The notes beneath the pieces were generated by a model. The model ran no database searches, had not been told where the DNA came from, and was given only the letters and a program-made list of their open reading frames with translations. The translations under genes and the position numbers were made by a program. From positions 335,393-399,392 of the forward strand of contig JAQBOZ010000007.1 of assembly GCA_028287785.1 (NCBI GenBank): DNA of 64,000 nt, read 5' to 3'. This DNA is from Chlorobiota bacterium (GTDB lineage: Bacteria > Bacteroidota > Ignavibacteria > OLB7). This document shows, piece by piece, positions 9,182-17,687 of the stretch (within the stretch, counting starts at the first letter, position 1; every line of letters starts with the position of its first letter).

Positions 9182-9940
9182 TTATTTCGCGATCATCAGC
9201 TTGTGGGAGGCCACGAAGCCATCGGATGTTTCCATCCGGTAGATATATGCCCCGCTCGACAGGCCGGAGAGGCTCAGCTCATAGCGATGCCTTCCCGCCT
9301 CCACATGTGCATCGACCAGCCGCCGCACCTCCACGCCGCTTATCGTATGGAGCGTCAGCAGCACTCTGGTCGCCGTCCCCACACCATACTCGATCACGGC
9401 GGTTCCGTTCAGGTTGCGGAAGCTCTCCAGAAACGTGTTCTGATCGGCGACATCATCAACCCCCGACTGAAGCTCCGGCACTTCCACCTGGATCACGTTG
9501 GTGCCGTCGAACGTCAGCGTGTAGGATTTCAACGGCAGCGGCGCGGGGCCGCGGAGCACCTTCCCCTCCGCGTCGTAGCGGGAGCCGTGGCATGGGCACT
9601 CGAAGCGCATCAGCGAAGCGTTGAAATCGTTGATGGTGCATCCCTGATGGGTGCAGATCGGGGAGAGGGCGGTGATCTTCGTGTTCGATGCGCGCGTCAC
9701 GCGGATCTCCTTGCCGGCCACAACCAGCTTGACCGAGCCGCCAATGTTTTTCAGAACGGGATATTGATCGAGCGTCAATGTATAGAGGCCTGAGAGCATT
9801 CCCTGCTTTCCGCTCAGCACGGGAACGCTTTTCCCCAGAAGCGCCATCGGCGCGGCCACCGCGATGATGGACGCGGTGAAGATCTTTTCGAGAAATTCCC
9901 GGCGTGGCAGGAGATCCCCGCCTTCGTAGCTGTTCTTCAT
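9182..9940 (-). CDS. Tat-exported Rieske [2Fe-2S] protein with T9SS sorting domain, copy 1
   Basis: A 252-residue protein. The start at 9940 places a twin-arginine motif LPRREFLEK (R13, R14) ahead of a moderately hydrophobic stretch (IFTASIIAVAAPMALLG), as in Tat signals. The Rieske domain (about 50-160) has CTHQGC (ligands C96, H98) and CPCHGS (C115, H118), with C101 and C117 positioned as the disulfide pair of bc1-type Rieske proteins. From about residue 186 a T9SS-type domain follows: [32 protein letters not shown], ending KLMIAK. Tat would export the folded cluster-bearing protein and T9SS could carry it across the outer membrane. No obvious AxA cleavage site is seen, so N-terminal anchoring is an alternative. 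No other redox subunit is adjacent. Confidence 0.85.
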   Translation of the reverse strand: MKNSYEGGDLLPRREFLEKIFTASIIAVAAPMALLGKSVPVLSGKQGMLSGLYTLTLDQYPVLKNIGGSVKLVVAGKEIRVTRASNTKITALSPICTHQGCTINDFNASLMRFECPCHGSRYDAEGKVLRGPAPLPLKSYTLTFDGTNVIQVEVPELQSGVDDVADQNTFLESFRNLNGTAVIEYGVGTATRVLLTLHTISGVEVRRLVDAHVEAGRHRYELSLSGLSSGAYIYRMETSDGFVASHKLMIAK

Positions 9941-10081
9941 TATCTTTTCCGAATTGGGTTGAATGGGCCACCTAGGGTATACCCGGCCGTCCCTCCATGC
10001 CCTGGGCATGCGGTGGATCAACGGCGGCCGGATGTACAACTATTGGAACAGGTTCCATGCAGGGAGTTCCCGTCAACCGAA

Positions 10082-10143
10082 TAGGTGTTACGACACTTAA
10101 TTGTCAATCTAGTGATTTATTCTCATAGGTGTTACAACACCTA
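10082..10143 (-). promoter_or_regulatory. Promoter with two palindromic operator-like sites
   Basis: 10126-10143 is a perfect 8-2-8 palindrome, TAGGTGTT-AC-AACACCTA. 10082-10099 is a second copy with two mismatches in one arm. The centres are 44 bases apart, about four helical turns. On the minus strand, reading toward Rieske copy 1, a TTGACA (10107-10102) lies between them and the first copy overlaps where the -10 would be. A dimeric repressor bound at both sites would occlude the promoter or loop the DNA. The outer TTAGG/CCTA bases recall DtxR-type boxes, but the regulator is unknown. Confidence 0.6.
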
Positions 10144-10205
10144 ATGATCCTGGCGGAATGGATCGTCGACCCGCCGGAAGGCGATTGAACAACATCATCC
10201 GCCTC

Positions 10206-10229
10206 TCAAGCCCCGGAGGGGCGCAATCC
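10206..10229. repeat. 24-base repeat, copy 1 (GC-rich, TCAAGCCCCGGAGGGGCGCA...)
   Basis: These 24 bases are the exact reverse complement of 50060-50083 at the 3' end of the cysteine desulfurase gene. The core CCCCGGAGGGG is self-complementary. It appears to be a dispersed short repeat of the genome. Confidence 0.7.
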
Positions 10230-10231
10230 TG

Positions 10232-10256
10232 GTGCTCGGGGCATCGCCCCGAGCAC
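10232..10256 (-). terminator. Hairpin at the stop of Rieske copy 2
   Basis: GTGCTCGGGGC-ATC-GCCCCGAGCAC, a perfect 11-base stem one base past the stop codon of the gene at 10258-11016. There is no T-run after it, so it could act with Rho or as an mRNA 3' stabiliser. Confidence 0.5.
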
Positions 10257-10257
10257 G

Positions 10258-11016
10258 CTATCGGGCAATGATCAGCTTGTGGGAAGCCACAAAGCCATCG
10301 GATGTTTCCATCCGGTAGATGTATGCCCCGCTCGACAGGCCGGAGAGGTTCATCTCATGACGGTAGCGACCGGCCTCGACACGGGCATCAACCAGCCGCC
10401 GCACCTCCACGCCGCTCATCGTATGGAGCGTCAGCAGCACCCTCGCGGCCATCCCCACGCCGTACTCGATCACCGCAACCCCGCCGAAGGTTTCAAAGCT
10501 GTTCAGATATGTCTCCTGATCGGCAACCGCGGCCATGCCGGAGGTAAGCCCGGCCACGGTGATCTGGATCACATTGGTCCCGTCGAACGTCAGCGTATAC
10601 GGTGTAAGCGGACGGGTCGCGGGCCCGCGGAGAACCTTTCCCGTGGCATCGTAGCGCGCCCCGTGACAGGGGCACTGGAAACGCATGTTCGCCGTATCGA
10701 ATGCCGCCACGGTGCATCCCTGATGGGTGCAGATCGGGGAAAGAGCGCTGATCACCGTCTCCGAAACGCGCGTCACGCGGATCTCCTTGCCGGCCACCGT
10801 CAGCTTGACGGAGCCCCCCACATTCCTGAGGATGGGGTACTGATCCAGCGTGAGAGTGTACAGGCCTTCGAGCATGCCGTTGCTGGAATTGAGCACGGGA
10901 ACGCTCTTTCCGAGAAGGGCCATCGGCGCAACAGCGGCGAAGATCGATGCGGTAAAGATCCTCTCCAGAAACTCCCGACGCGGCAGGATATCCCTGCCCT
11001 CCCTGGTATTTGGCAT
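10258..11016 (-). CDS. Tat-exported Rieske [2Fe-2S] protein with T9SS sorting domain, copy 2
   Basis: A 252-residue protein of exactly the same length as copy 1, with all features at the same residue numbers: twin arginine R13-R14 (LPRREFLER), Rieske ligands C96/H98 (CTHQGC) and C115/H118 (CPCHGA), and a T9SS-type C-terminal domain ending [11 protein letters not shown]. The C-terminal domain is the most alike part (also in DNA), whereas the middle differs more (for example [10 protein letters not shown] against CTINDFNASL). Upstream it is divergent from the P-type ATPase gene. The palindromic operators seen before copy 1 were not found here, so the two may be regulated differently. Confidence 0.85.
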   Translation of the reverse strand: MPNTREGRDILPRREFLERIFTASIFAAVAPMALLGKSVPVLNSSNGMLEGLYTLTLDQYPILRNVGGSVKLTVAGKEIRVTRVSETVISALSPICTHQGCTVAAFDTANMRFQCPCHGARYDATGKVLRGPATRPLTPYTLTFDGTNVIQITVAGLTSGMAAVADQETYLNSFETFGGVAVIEYGVGMAARVLLTLHTMSGVEVRRLVDARVEAGRYRHEMNLSGLSSGAYIYRMETSDGFVASHKLIIAR

Positions 11017-11409
11017 GTACGTATTGAAAATGGCTTGATCCGCACCATGAACGCCCCACCCCACACGCTTCGGACGGCTGATGTGGGTTGGAACAACCAT
11101 TGGCCCGGGATGCGATTACAGAAACAACGGAATAGGGGAAAGTTCTCGTTAACCCGGCAAATAAAATGCAACCGGGCCACCAGACCGCGAATTTCCAAGG
11201 TACGAAGAGCCCGGTCCGATTCCATGGCGCGCAGTGGAATCGCCGCCCCGATGTGCCTGTTCCGACGTTCAATTATGAATGCCTCGCCGCCGGATTTCGT
11301 TACAGGCGAAGACGTTCGTGAATCGGTATCTTCCCCCCGGCCCCTGCTCGCGGGGGCGGACGGCAGCCCCGGAAACGATGATCACGGATCAACATATTCG
11401 CTCCTCCCG
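11017..11409. other. Divergent intergenic region, Rieske copy 2 / P-type ATPase
   Basis: 393 bases. On the minus strand TATTTGCC around 11164-11157 resembles the TAnnTTTG -7 element of Bacteroidota promoters. An in-frame ATG for the ATPase exists at 11275, but the sequence it would add is not like the family. Nothing else is supported. Confidence 0.35.
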
Positions 11410-14205
11410 ATGAATCAACAGGCACCAGACAACGCCGCGCGCCAGGCGATCGCACGGAGCCATGCGGTCGCCAGCGAGGAGATCAGCGCGCTGCTCCGCG
11501 TCGATCCGTTCGCCGGCCACGACGAGGCACGGGTTCAGGAGATGCGCGATCACTACGGCTCCAACGCACTTCCCGAACCGCGACGGAAATCGAAGCTGGC
11601 CCTCCTTCTGGAACAGTTCAACAACCCGCTGATCTTCATTCTCTTCGCCGCCGCAATCCTTACATCCATCGTCTCCGACGTGGCCGAGGCCATCACCATC
11701 TTCTTTGTGGTGATCTTCAACGCGGTGATCGGCTATGTGCAGGAACAGCGCGCCGGCGAGCGGCTGAAAGCGGTAAAGGGGCTCACCGCCCCGCATGCGC
11801 GGGTGATGCGCCAGGGAGAGCAGCGCTCGATTGCGACGGAAGATCTGGTGATGGGGGATATCGTCCTGCTGGAAAGCGGCGTCCACGTGCCGGCCGATCT
11901 CCGGTTGATCGAGTCGACCGAGCTGCGGATCGATGAATCGATGCTCACCGGCGAGCCGCTCCCCTCGCTGAAGAACGCCGCCGATATCCTTCAGACCAAG
12001 ACCCCGCTCGGCGATCGGCTGAACATGGCGTTCGCCGGAACCACCGTCCGCAAGGGACGCGGCCGGGGGATGGTGACCGGCCTTGGAGAGGGCTCGGAAA
12101 TAGGAAAGATATCCAAGGGAATCAACGACGCGGAGGAGACCGTGTCGCCGCTTCAGGAGCGGCTGGGGAAGTTCGGAAAGATCATGGCGATCGGCATCAC
12201 GGTGATCATCGCGGTGATCTTCGCAATCGGCCTGATGCGCGACTACGACGCCACCACCATGCTCCTGACATCGATCGGCCTCGCCGTCTCCGCCATCCCC
12301 GAGGGGCTGCCGATCGCCGTGACCGTGGCACTTTCGATCGGCGTCTTCAAGATGGCCCGCCGCAACGCCATCGTCAGAAAGATGAACGCCGTGGAGACGC
12401 TGGGCTCCACCACCGTGATCTGCTCCGACAAGACAGGCACCCTCACCAGAAACCAGATGACCACGGTGATGATCGCCACGGATGACCGGATCTTCACCCT
12501 CACCGGCGGCGGCTACGATCCCTCGGGAACGCTCCTCGACGATGCCGGAGATGCCGCGTCCCCCCGCGAGGGGCTCCCGCTTGCATGGACGCTTCGCACG
12601 GGCCTCCTCTGCACGGAATCATCGTTCCATGCCGCGGCCGATGGCGCGCGGGAGCTGATCGGCGATCCCACGGAGGGGGCGATGATCGTGGCAGCGGAGA
12701 AATCGGGAATGGCTGAACGGGAGCTTGAGCGCTGGAAGGTCCGGCTGGCGCTGCCGTTCGAGTCGGAACGGATGTTCATGGCGGTCAGGATCGATGACGG
12801 CGCCGAGAGCTTCTATCTCATCAAGGGCTCGCTGGAACGGCTTATCGAGATGTGCGACCGCGAGCTGCGCTACGAGGGGCTGCGGCCGCTGGATCGCGCG
12901 TGGATCGAGGAGCGGCAGACGCAGCTCTCGGGGCATGGGCTCAGGGTGATCGCCACGGCATATCGCCCCGTGGCTCCCGGTGAGGAGATGGACCCGCTGC
13001 AACTTCGCGACTGCATCTTCACGGGGCTCCAGGGGATCGAGGACCCGCCGCGCGAGGAGGCACGGGCGGCAGTGGCGGCCGCTCATGACGCCGGAATCAA
13101 GGTGGTGATGATCACCGGCGATCATATCGCCACCGCCGTCTCCATCGCCCGCCAGCTTGGCCTGGGCAACGGACGGCCCCCCGTCGCAATCGCCGGAACC
13201 GAGCTGGAGGCGATGAGCGACCAGGAGCTGTACGACCGCGTTCTGGGGATCGATGTCTATGCCCGCGTCGCGCCGGAGCACAAGCTCAGAATCGTGAGCC
13301 AGCTTCAGAAGCAGGGGCAGGTGGTGGCGATGACCGGCGATGGCGTGAACGACGCGCCTGCGCTGAAGCAATCGGATATCGGCATCGCCATGGGAAGCGG
13401 CACCGACGTGGCGCGCGAGGCGGCCGCGATGGTGGTGCAGGACGACAGCTTCGCGACGATCGTATCGGCAATCCGCTACGGTCGCGTGATGTTCCGCAAC
13501 CTCCAGCACATGGTCCTCTACGTCCTGACCACATCCACCGGCGGCATGCTGACTCTGGCCGCGGCGGTCGTCCTCGGCTTCCCCCTGCCGATGATCGCCG
13601 TCCAGCTTCTCTGGATCAACCTTGTCACCGACGGCACCAGCACCATCCCGCTCGCCTACGAGCAGGAACATGGTGATACCATGACCGATCTGCCGAGAAA
13701 GCGTTCGGAGGGGCTGCTGAACGGGGAGATGGGGGAACGGATCATCGGCGTGGGGATGGTGATGATGTTCGGGACGCTGGTGGTGTTCGAGCTGGTGCTG
13801 AAACATCACGGCTACACTGTCTTCGCTGGCGACATCCCGGACGCCGTCCTCACATCGGCGCGGACGGCGGCGTTTACCACGCTGGCGCTTTTTCAGATCT
13901 GGAACGTTCACAACTCCCGCGCGCTCAAGCACTCGATTTTCCAGATCGGCATCGCCGGCAACAGGCCGCTGCTCGTGGTCACCATCATCGCGGTGCTGTT
14001 GCAGGTGGCGGCGGTGGAGCTCCCGTTCATGCACAATCTTCTCAGCACCACCGGCATGGCCCGCAACGAGTGGTTCCTCTGCGTCGGCGTCAGCCTGTCG
14101 CTCGTGGTGCTGGTCGAGCTGCGGAAGTGGGGCGGGCGGGTGTATGAGGGGATTCGGGCGCGGGAGGCGGCGGAACGGAACGCGGGACCGGGGAGGAGAT
14201 CATGA
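11410..14205 (+). CDS. P2-type cation-transporting ATPase (Ca2+/PMR1-like)
   Basis: A 931-residue membrane pump. ATG 11410 is chosen because the following sequence (SEEISALLRVDP, GSNALPEPRRKS) matches the cation-ATPase N-terminal domain; there is no good Shine-Dalgarno. In order: M1-M2 (NNPLIFILFAAAILTSI), actuator loop with TGEPLP, M3-M4 with PEGLP (ion-binding helix), phosphorylation motif DKTGTLT with Asp340, nucleotide-binding KGSLER and DPPR, hinge TGDGVNDAPALK, and M5-M6 with NLVTDG, whose Asp coordinates calcium in P2A pumps. The ion is therefore most likely Ca2+ with possible Mn2+. The next gene starts within its stop codon. Confidence 0.93.
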   Translation: MNQQAPDNAARQAIARSHAVASEEISALLRVDPFAGHDEARVQEMRDHYGSNALPEPRRKSKLALLLEQFNNPLIFILFAAAILTSIVSDVAEAITIFFVVIFNAVIGYVQEQRAGERLKAVKGLTAPHARVMRQGEQRSIATEDLVMGDIVLLESGVHVPADLRLIESTELRIDESMLTGEPLPSLKNAADILQTKTPLGDRLNMAFAGTTVRKGRGRGMVTGLGEGSEIGKISKGINDAEETVSPLQERLGKFGKIMAIGITVIIAVIFAIGLMRDYDATTMLLTSIGLAVSAIPEGLPIAVTVALSIGVFKMARRNAIVRKMNAVETLGSTTVICSDKTGTLTRNQMTTVMIATDDRIFTLTGGGYDPSGTLLDDAGDAASPREGLPLAWTLRTGLLCTESSFHAAADGARELIGDPTEGAMIVAAEKSGMAERELERWKVRLALPFESERMFMAVRIDDGAESFYLIKGSLERLIEMCDRELRYEGLRPLDRAWIEERQTQLSGHGLRVIATAYRPVAPGEEMDPLQLRDCIFTGLQGIEDPPREEARAAVAAAHDAGIKVVMITGDHIATAVSIARQLGLGNGRPPVAIAGTELEAMSDQELYDRVLGIDVYARVAPEHKLRIVSQLQKQGQVVAMTGDGVNDAPALKQSDIGIAMGSGTDVAREAAAMVVQDDSFATIVSAIRYGRVMFRNLQHMVLYVLTTSTGGMLTLAAAVVLGFPLPMIAVQLLWINLVTDGTSTIPLAYEQEHGDTMTDLPRKRSEGLLNGEMGERIIGVGMVMMFGTLVVFELVLKHHGYTVFAGDIPDAVLTSARTAAFTTLALFQIWNVHNSRALKHSIFQIGIAGNRPLLVVTIIAVLLQVAAVELPFMHNLLSTTGMARNEWFLCVGVSLSLVVLVELRKWGGRVYEGIRAREAAERNAGPGRRS

Positions 14206-14960
14206 TGATGGACCCATACGATCAGCGCGCGTATCGATGCCGGCTGGAGTGGGGGAGCGACGGGGCCGGACGCGGCGCGGCGCGCGGGGATATCCTCGTG
14301 ATCGTCGATGTGCTGAGCTTCTCCACCGCCGTGGCAACGGCCATCGATCGCGGGGGGATCATCCATCCCTGCGGCCGAACGGATGATATCGCGGAGATCG
14401 CCCGGCGCGTCGGCGGCGAGGCGGCGGTTGGCCGGCCCGATGTTCCGGCCAGGGGTCGTTTCTCCCTCTCGCCGGGGACGTTCGCCGGGATCGCGGCGGG
14501 GACGCGCGTGGTGCTGGCATCCCTCAATGGGGCCACATGCAGTCGCCACGCGGCCCATGTCCCGCATCTCTTCGTGGGGGCTCCGGTAAACGCCCGCGCT
14601 GTTGCCGGTGCGGTGAACGATCTGCTGGAGCGGAGCGATGCCGGCGTGACGGTGGTGGCGTGCGGAGAGCGGTGGGATCGGCCGGGGGAGGATGGCCCGC
14701 TGCGGGTGGCGATCGAGGATCATCTGGGCGCGGGAAGCATCATCACATCACTGGCCTGCGAAAAATCCCCGGAGGCGATGCTGGCGCAATGGGGATTCCA
14801 AAGCGCCCACGCGATGCTCCCGGAGATCATCGCCGGATGCGGCAGCGGTCGCGAACTGATCGAAAAAGGATTCGGTGATGATGTGGCGCACGCCGCGCGA
14901 CTGGATATCTACGATACCGTTCCGGTCATGCGGAATGGCGCGTTGATGCGAATCGATTGA
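14202..14960 (+). CDS. 2-phosphosulfolactate phosphatase-like protein (ComB family)
   Basis: A 252-residue protein overlapping the ATPase stop (ATGA), implying translational coupling. ComB-family marks are VIVDVLSFSTAVATAIDRG near residue 30, SLNGATCSRHA and GAPVNARAVA, then VVACGERW and the acidic IEDHLGAG segment. The enzyme of this family removes phosphate from 2-phosphosulfolactate in coenzyme M-type sulfonate synthesis, but many bacteria without that pathway carry it, and its role there is uncertain. Its pairing with a cation pump has no obvious pathway logic. Confidence 0.8.
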   Translation: MMMDPYDQRAYRCRLEWGSDGAGRGAARGDILVIVDVLSFSTAVATAIDRGGIIHPCGRTDDIAEIARRVGGEAAVGRPDVPARGRFSLSPGTFAGIAAGTRVVLASLNGATCSRHAAHVPHLFVGAPVNARAVAGAVNDLLERSDAGVTVVACGERWDRPGEDGPLRVAIEDHLGAGSIITSLACEKSPEAMLAQWGFQSAHAMLPEIIAGCGSGRELIEKGFGDDVAHAARLDIYDTVPVMRNGALMRID

Positions 14961-14988
14961 CAACGTACGTTGATTTGTCTGTCTGTTT

Positions 14989-15017
14989 GTCGGGGCAGGT
15001 CTGAGACCTGCCCCGAC
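14989..15017. repeat. Palindromic repeat (REP-like), 14-1-14
   Basis: GTCGGGGCAGGTCT-G-AGACCTGCCCCGAC is a perfect inverted repeat in the gap between the convergent comB-like and serS genes. Relatives with a TTTGAAA centre occur at 20084-20111, 52857-52882, 52896-52921 and 56404-56434. It could also terminate transcription from both sides. Confidence 0.7.
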
Positions 15018-15057
15018 CGCCGCCGCATCAACAACGTCAACGACAAAATGATATCGC

Positions 15058-15088
15058 ATCACGCGAATCAACAATCACGCGAATCAAC
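15058..15088. repeat. 15-base direct repeat x2
   Basis: ATCACGCGAATCAAC occurs at 15058-15072 and again at 15074-15088, followed by a related ATCAACAATCAC. It lies just past the serS stop. Confidence 0.7.
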
Positions 15089-15098
15089 GCATCAACAA

Positions 15099-16388
15099 TC
15101 ACACGCGCGTCCACGGTTTTTCCTTCCGGATCACCTGCTGCCCGCCCATGAACGGACGAAGCACTTCCGGGATGATCACGCTTCCATCCTCCTGCTGGTA
15201 GTTCTCCAGGATCGCGATGATGGCGCGTGGAACTGCCACCGCCGTGCCGTTGAGCGTATGAACCAGCCTGATGGAATTCTCCCCGTCGCGATAGCGGATG
15301 TGGAGACGGCGGCTCTGGAAATCGGTGCAGTTGCTGGTGCTGGTCACCTCGCCATATCCGCCGCGCGACGGCATCCAGGCCTCCAGATCGAACTTCCGGT
15401 AGGCCGGCGCGCCAAGATCGCCGGCGGCGATGTCGACCACGCGGAAGGGAATGCCAAGCTCGGTGAAGATCTCGATCTCGATATCGCGCATCTCCTCGTG
15501 CATCGCATCGCTCGTCTCCGGCGTCGCAAAGGCGAACATCTCCACCTTGCTGAACTGATGCACCCTGTAGAGCCCCCTGGCGAACTGTCCCGCCGAACCG
15601 GCCTCCGTGCGGAAACAGTGGCTGAACCCGGCCAGACGAATCGGCAGCTCCTCCTTCCGCAGGATGCGATCGTGCAGCAGCCCGCCAAGCGTGATCTCCG
15701 CGGTCCCCACCAGACAGAGATCGCTCTCGGCCACGTTGTAGACCTGGGTTTCGGCGCCGCGGGGATTGAAGCCGATCTTCTCCAGAATATCGGTGCGGGC
15801 AAGATCGGGGGTAAGGTAGGGGGTAAATCCGCGGGCCAGCAGCTTTGACACCGCGTAGTTGATCAGCGCGAACTCCAGCAGCGCCCCCTCGTTCAGCAGA
15901 TAGTAGAACTTGGCGCCGCTGACGGTGGTGGCGCTCTCGAAATCGATCAGGTCAAGCTCGGTCCCAAGCTCCAGATGATCCTTCGGCTCAAATGTGAACT
16001 GGCGCGGCTCGCCGATATGCGCCAGCACCGTCCCCTCATCCTCGCCGCCGGCCGGAACCGACGGATGGGTCATGTTCGGGATGGTCCGCGCCGCGATCTC
16101 CAGCTCCGTCGCAAGCTCCTCCACCTTCCCCTCAAGCCCGGCGATCTCCTCCTTCAACACGCGACCGCGATCGATCAGACGCGCCCGATCCTCCTGCTCC
16201 AGCTTCCCCTTCATCTTCTGCGCCGTCTCATTCCGCTCCGCGCGAAGGTTCTCCAGCGCCTGGAGGAAACTTACGCGCCGCTGGTAGAGATCGACCACGT
16301 GAACGGGATCGGCGTTTTTGATCCCACGGGCGGCGATGTTCTCCCTGACGGCATCTATGTTATCGCGTATGAACTTGATATCCAGCAT
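15099..16388 (-). CDS. serS: Seryl-tRNA synthetase
   Basis: A 429-residue class II synthetase, the normal length. The N-terminal tRNA-binding coiled-coil arm spans about residues 30-110 (LQALENLRAERNETAQKMKG... EGKVEELATELE). The catalytic core has TAEITLGGL, motif 2 (SHCFRTEAGSAG), the SNCTDFQSRRL stretch and motif 3 (GTAVAVPRAIIAILENYQ). It charges tRNA-Ser (and tRNA-Sec) with serine in the cytoplasm. The start MLDIKFIRDN is canonical. Confidence 0.98.
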   Translation of the reverse strand: MLDIKFIRDNIDAVRENIAARGIKNADPVHVVDLYQRRVSFLQALENLRAERNETAQKMKGKLEQEDRARLIDRGRVLKEEIAGLEGKVEELATELEIAARTIPNMTHPSVPAGGEDEGTVLAHIGEPRQFTFEPKDHLELGTELDLIDFESATTVSGAKFYYLLNEGALLEFALINYAVSKLLARGFTPYLTPDLARTDILEKIGFNPRGAETQVYNVAESDLCLVGTAEITLGGLLHDRILRKEELPIRLAGFSHCFRTEAGSAGQFARGLYRVHQFSKVEMFAFATPETSDAMHEEMRDIEIEIFTELGIPFRVVDIAAGDLGAPAYRKFDLEAWMPSRGGYGEVTSTSNCTDFQSRRLHIRYRDGENSIRLVHTLNGTAVAVPRAIIAILENYQQEDGSVIIPEVLRPFMGGQQVIRKEKPWTRV

Positions 16389-16496
16389 TATCGATAATGG
16401 AAATTCGGAAGTGTAGAAATGAAGACGGCTGCAAATATAGAAGTTCGCGGCGGATCGGCCCCGGGGGTTTCCATTCGTAGCATCCGGCGCGTTCCG

Positions 16497-17687
16497 TCAG
16501 CTTCCGGCTCTCAGAATCGCACCGTGGAGATATCCCGTCTCCGGCATCACGGGATGGATGGGATGATCCGGCGATGCGCCACGCTCCTCCAGGATGATCC
16601 CGCTCCGTCCCGATCGGAAGAGCGATTCCCGGATGATCTCCAGGAACGTATCCCGCGTGACGTGATGCGAACAGGTCGCCAGGAACGCGGTTCCCTCCGG
16701 CGCCAGCAGCCGGAGCGATCCCGAGAACAGCTCCACATATTTCTTCCGCGCCGCCGCCACATTCTTCTTCGACCGCGCGAACGGCGGCGGATCGGCGATG
16801 ACGCAATCGAATTTCTCACCGCGCAGGCGAAGGTCGTGAAGCTCCGAGAAGACATCGGCAACGCGCACGTCGATCGGGCCAAGCCCGTTCAGCTCGCGGT
16901 TCCGCTCGATCTCCACGGCGGCCACGGCGGAACTGTCCACGGCGATCACCTCGGATGCCCCCGCATGCAGCGCGTGCAGCGCGAAGCCGCCGTTGTTGCT
17001 GAAGAGATCAAGCACCCTGCCGCGCGCCATCAGCGGCCGCATGGCGATCCGGTTGGCCCGCTGATCCAGATAGAAGCCGGTCTTCTGGCCGCCGAGCGGA
17101 TCGAGATGATAGCGGAGGACCCCGTCATCGATGATCTGCGGATCGGCCGTGCCGCGCGCCACGCCGACATGCGACGGCAGCCCTTCCAGCGAGCGGAGCG
17201 AGTGATCGTTCCGTTCCACCACGCCACGAACTCCGTCGATCTCCATCAGCGCGTCGTAGAGCAGCGCGCGACGCTCCTCCATCCCGTACGCCGCGGTCTG
17301 CACCACCATCACCTCATCGAACCGGTCGACGATCACCCCCGGAACACCGTCGGATTCGGAATGAAGGAGACGGTAGGTCCGCCCGCCGGGGAAGAGCTGG
17401 GAGCGGAGCCGGAGCGCGCGACCGATCATCGAGCGAAACCAGTCGGCATCGAGGGGAGCCCCGACCCCGCCGGTGATCCGCACCGCGATCAGCGAATGGG
17501 GATTGTAGATCCCGACGCCGAGCGGAGCCCCGTGCGCCGCCGTTACCGATACAAGCGCGCCGGCCGGTGCATCGCCATCGACCTTCGCGATCTCGTTGCT
17601 GAACACCCAGAGATGCCCATGCCGCAGACGCCTGTCCTCGCGCGGCTTCAGTGTTATGGTCGGGAGCGAACTGGTTGAAGCGTCCAT
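16497..17687 (-). CDS. rlmI: RlmI-like class I 23S rRNA cytosine-5 methyltransferase
   Basis: A 396-residue protein. The N-terminal PUA domain begins LKPREDRRLRHGHLWVFSNEI, typical of RlmI. The Rossmann SAM site is VLDLFSNNGGFALHA, followed by the acidic VIAVDSS. The methyltransferase motifs ADPPPFARSKK and LATCSHHV (catalytic Cys) follow. It is expected to methylate a cytosine of 23S rRNA (m5C1962 in E. coli). It starts immediately after the CPBP protease stop codon with no gap, so the two are co-transcribed. Confidence 0.9.
   Translation of the reverse strand: MDASTSSLPTITLKPREDRRLRHGHLWVFSNEIAKVDGDAPAGALVSVTAAHGAPLGVGIYNPHSLIAVRITGGVGAPLDADWFRSMIGRALRLRSQLFPGGRTYRLLHSESDGVPGVIVDRFDEVMVVQTAAYGMEERRALLYDALMEIDGVRGVVERNDHSLRSLEGLPSHVGVARGTADPQIIDDGVLRYHLDPLGGQKTGFYLDQRANRIAMRPLMARGRVLDLFSNNGGFALHALHAGASEVIAVDSSAVAAVEIERNRELNGLGPIDVRVADVFSELHDLRLRGEKFDCVIADPPPFARSKKNVAAARKKYVELFSGSLRLLAPEGTAFLATCSHHVTRDTFLEIIRESLFRSGRSGIILEERGASPDHPIHPVMPETGYLHGAILRAGS

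Larger units (their letters stand above)
9941..10257. other. Intergenic region upstream of Rieske copy 1
   Basis: 317 bases between the two Rieske genes, noticeably more AT-rich around 10080-10145 than the surroundings. It holds the pair of operator-like palindromes, a TTGACA candidate, a copy of a 24-base repeat and a terminator-like hairpin (each listed separately). No coding sequence is supported. Confidence 0.7.

Noticed and set aside
11275-11409. Upstream ATG for the P-type ATPase at 11275
   Set aside because: The 45 residues it would add do not resemble the family N-terminus, and there is no better ribosome site than at 11410.
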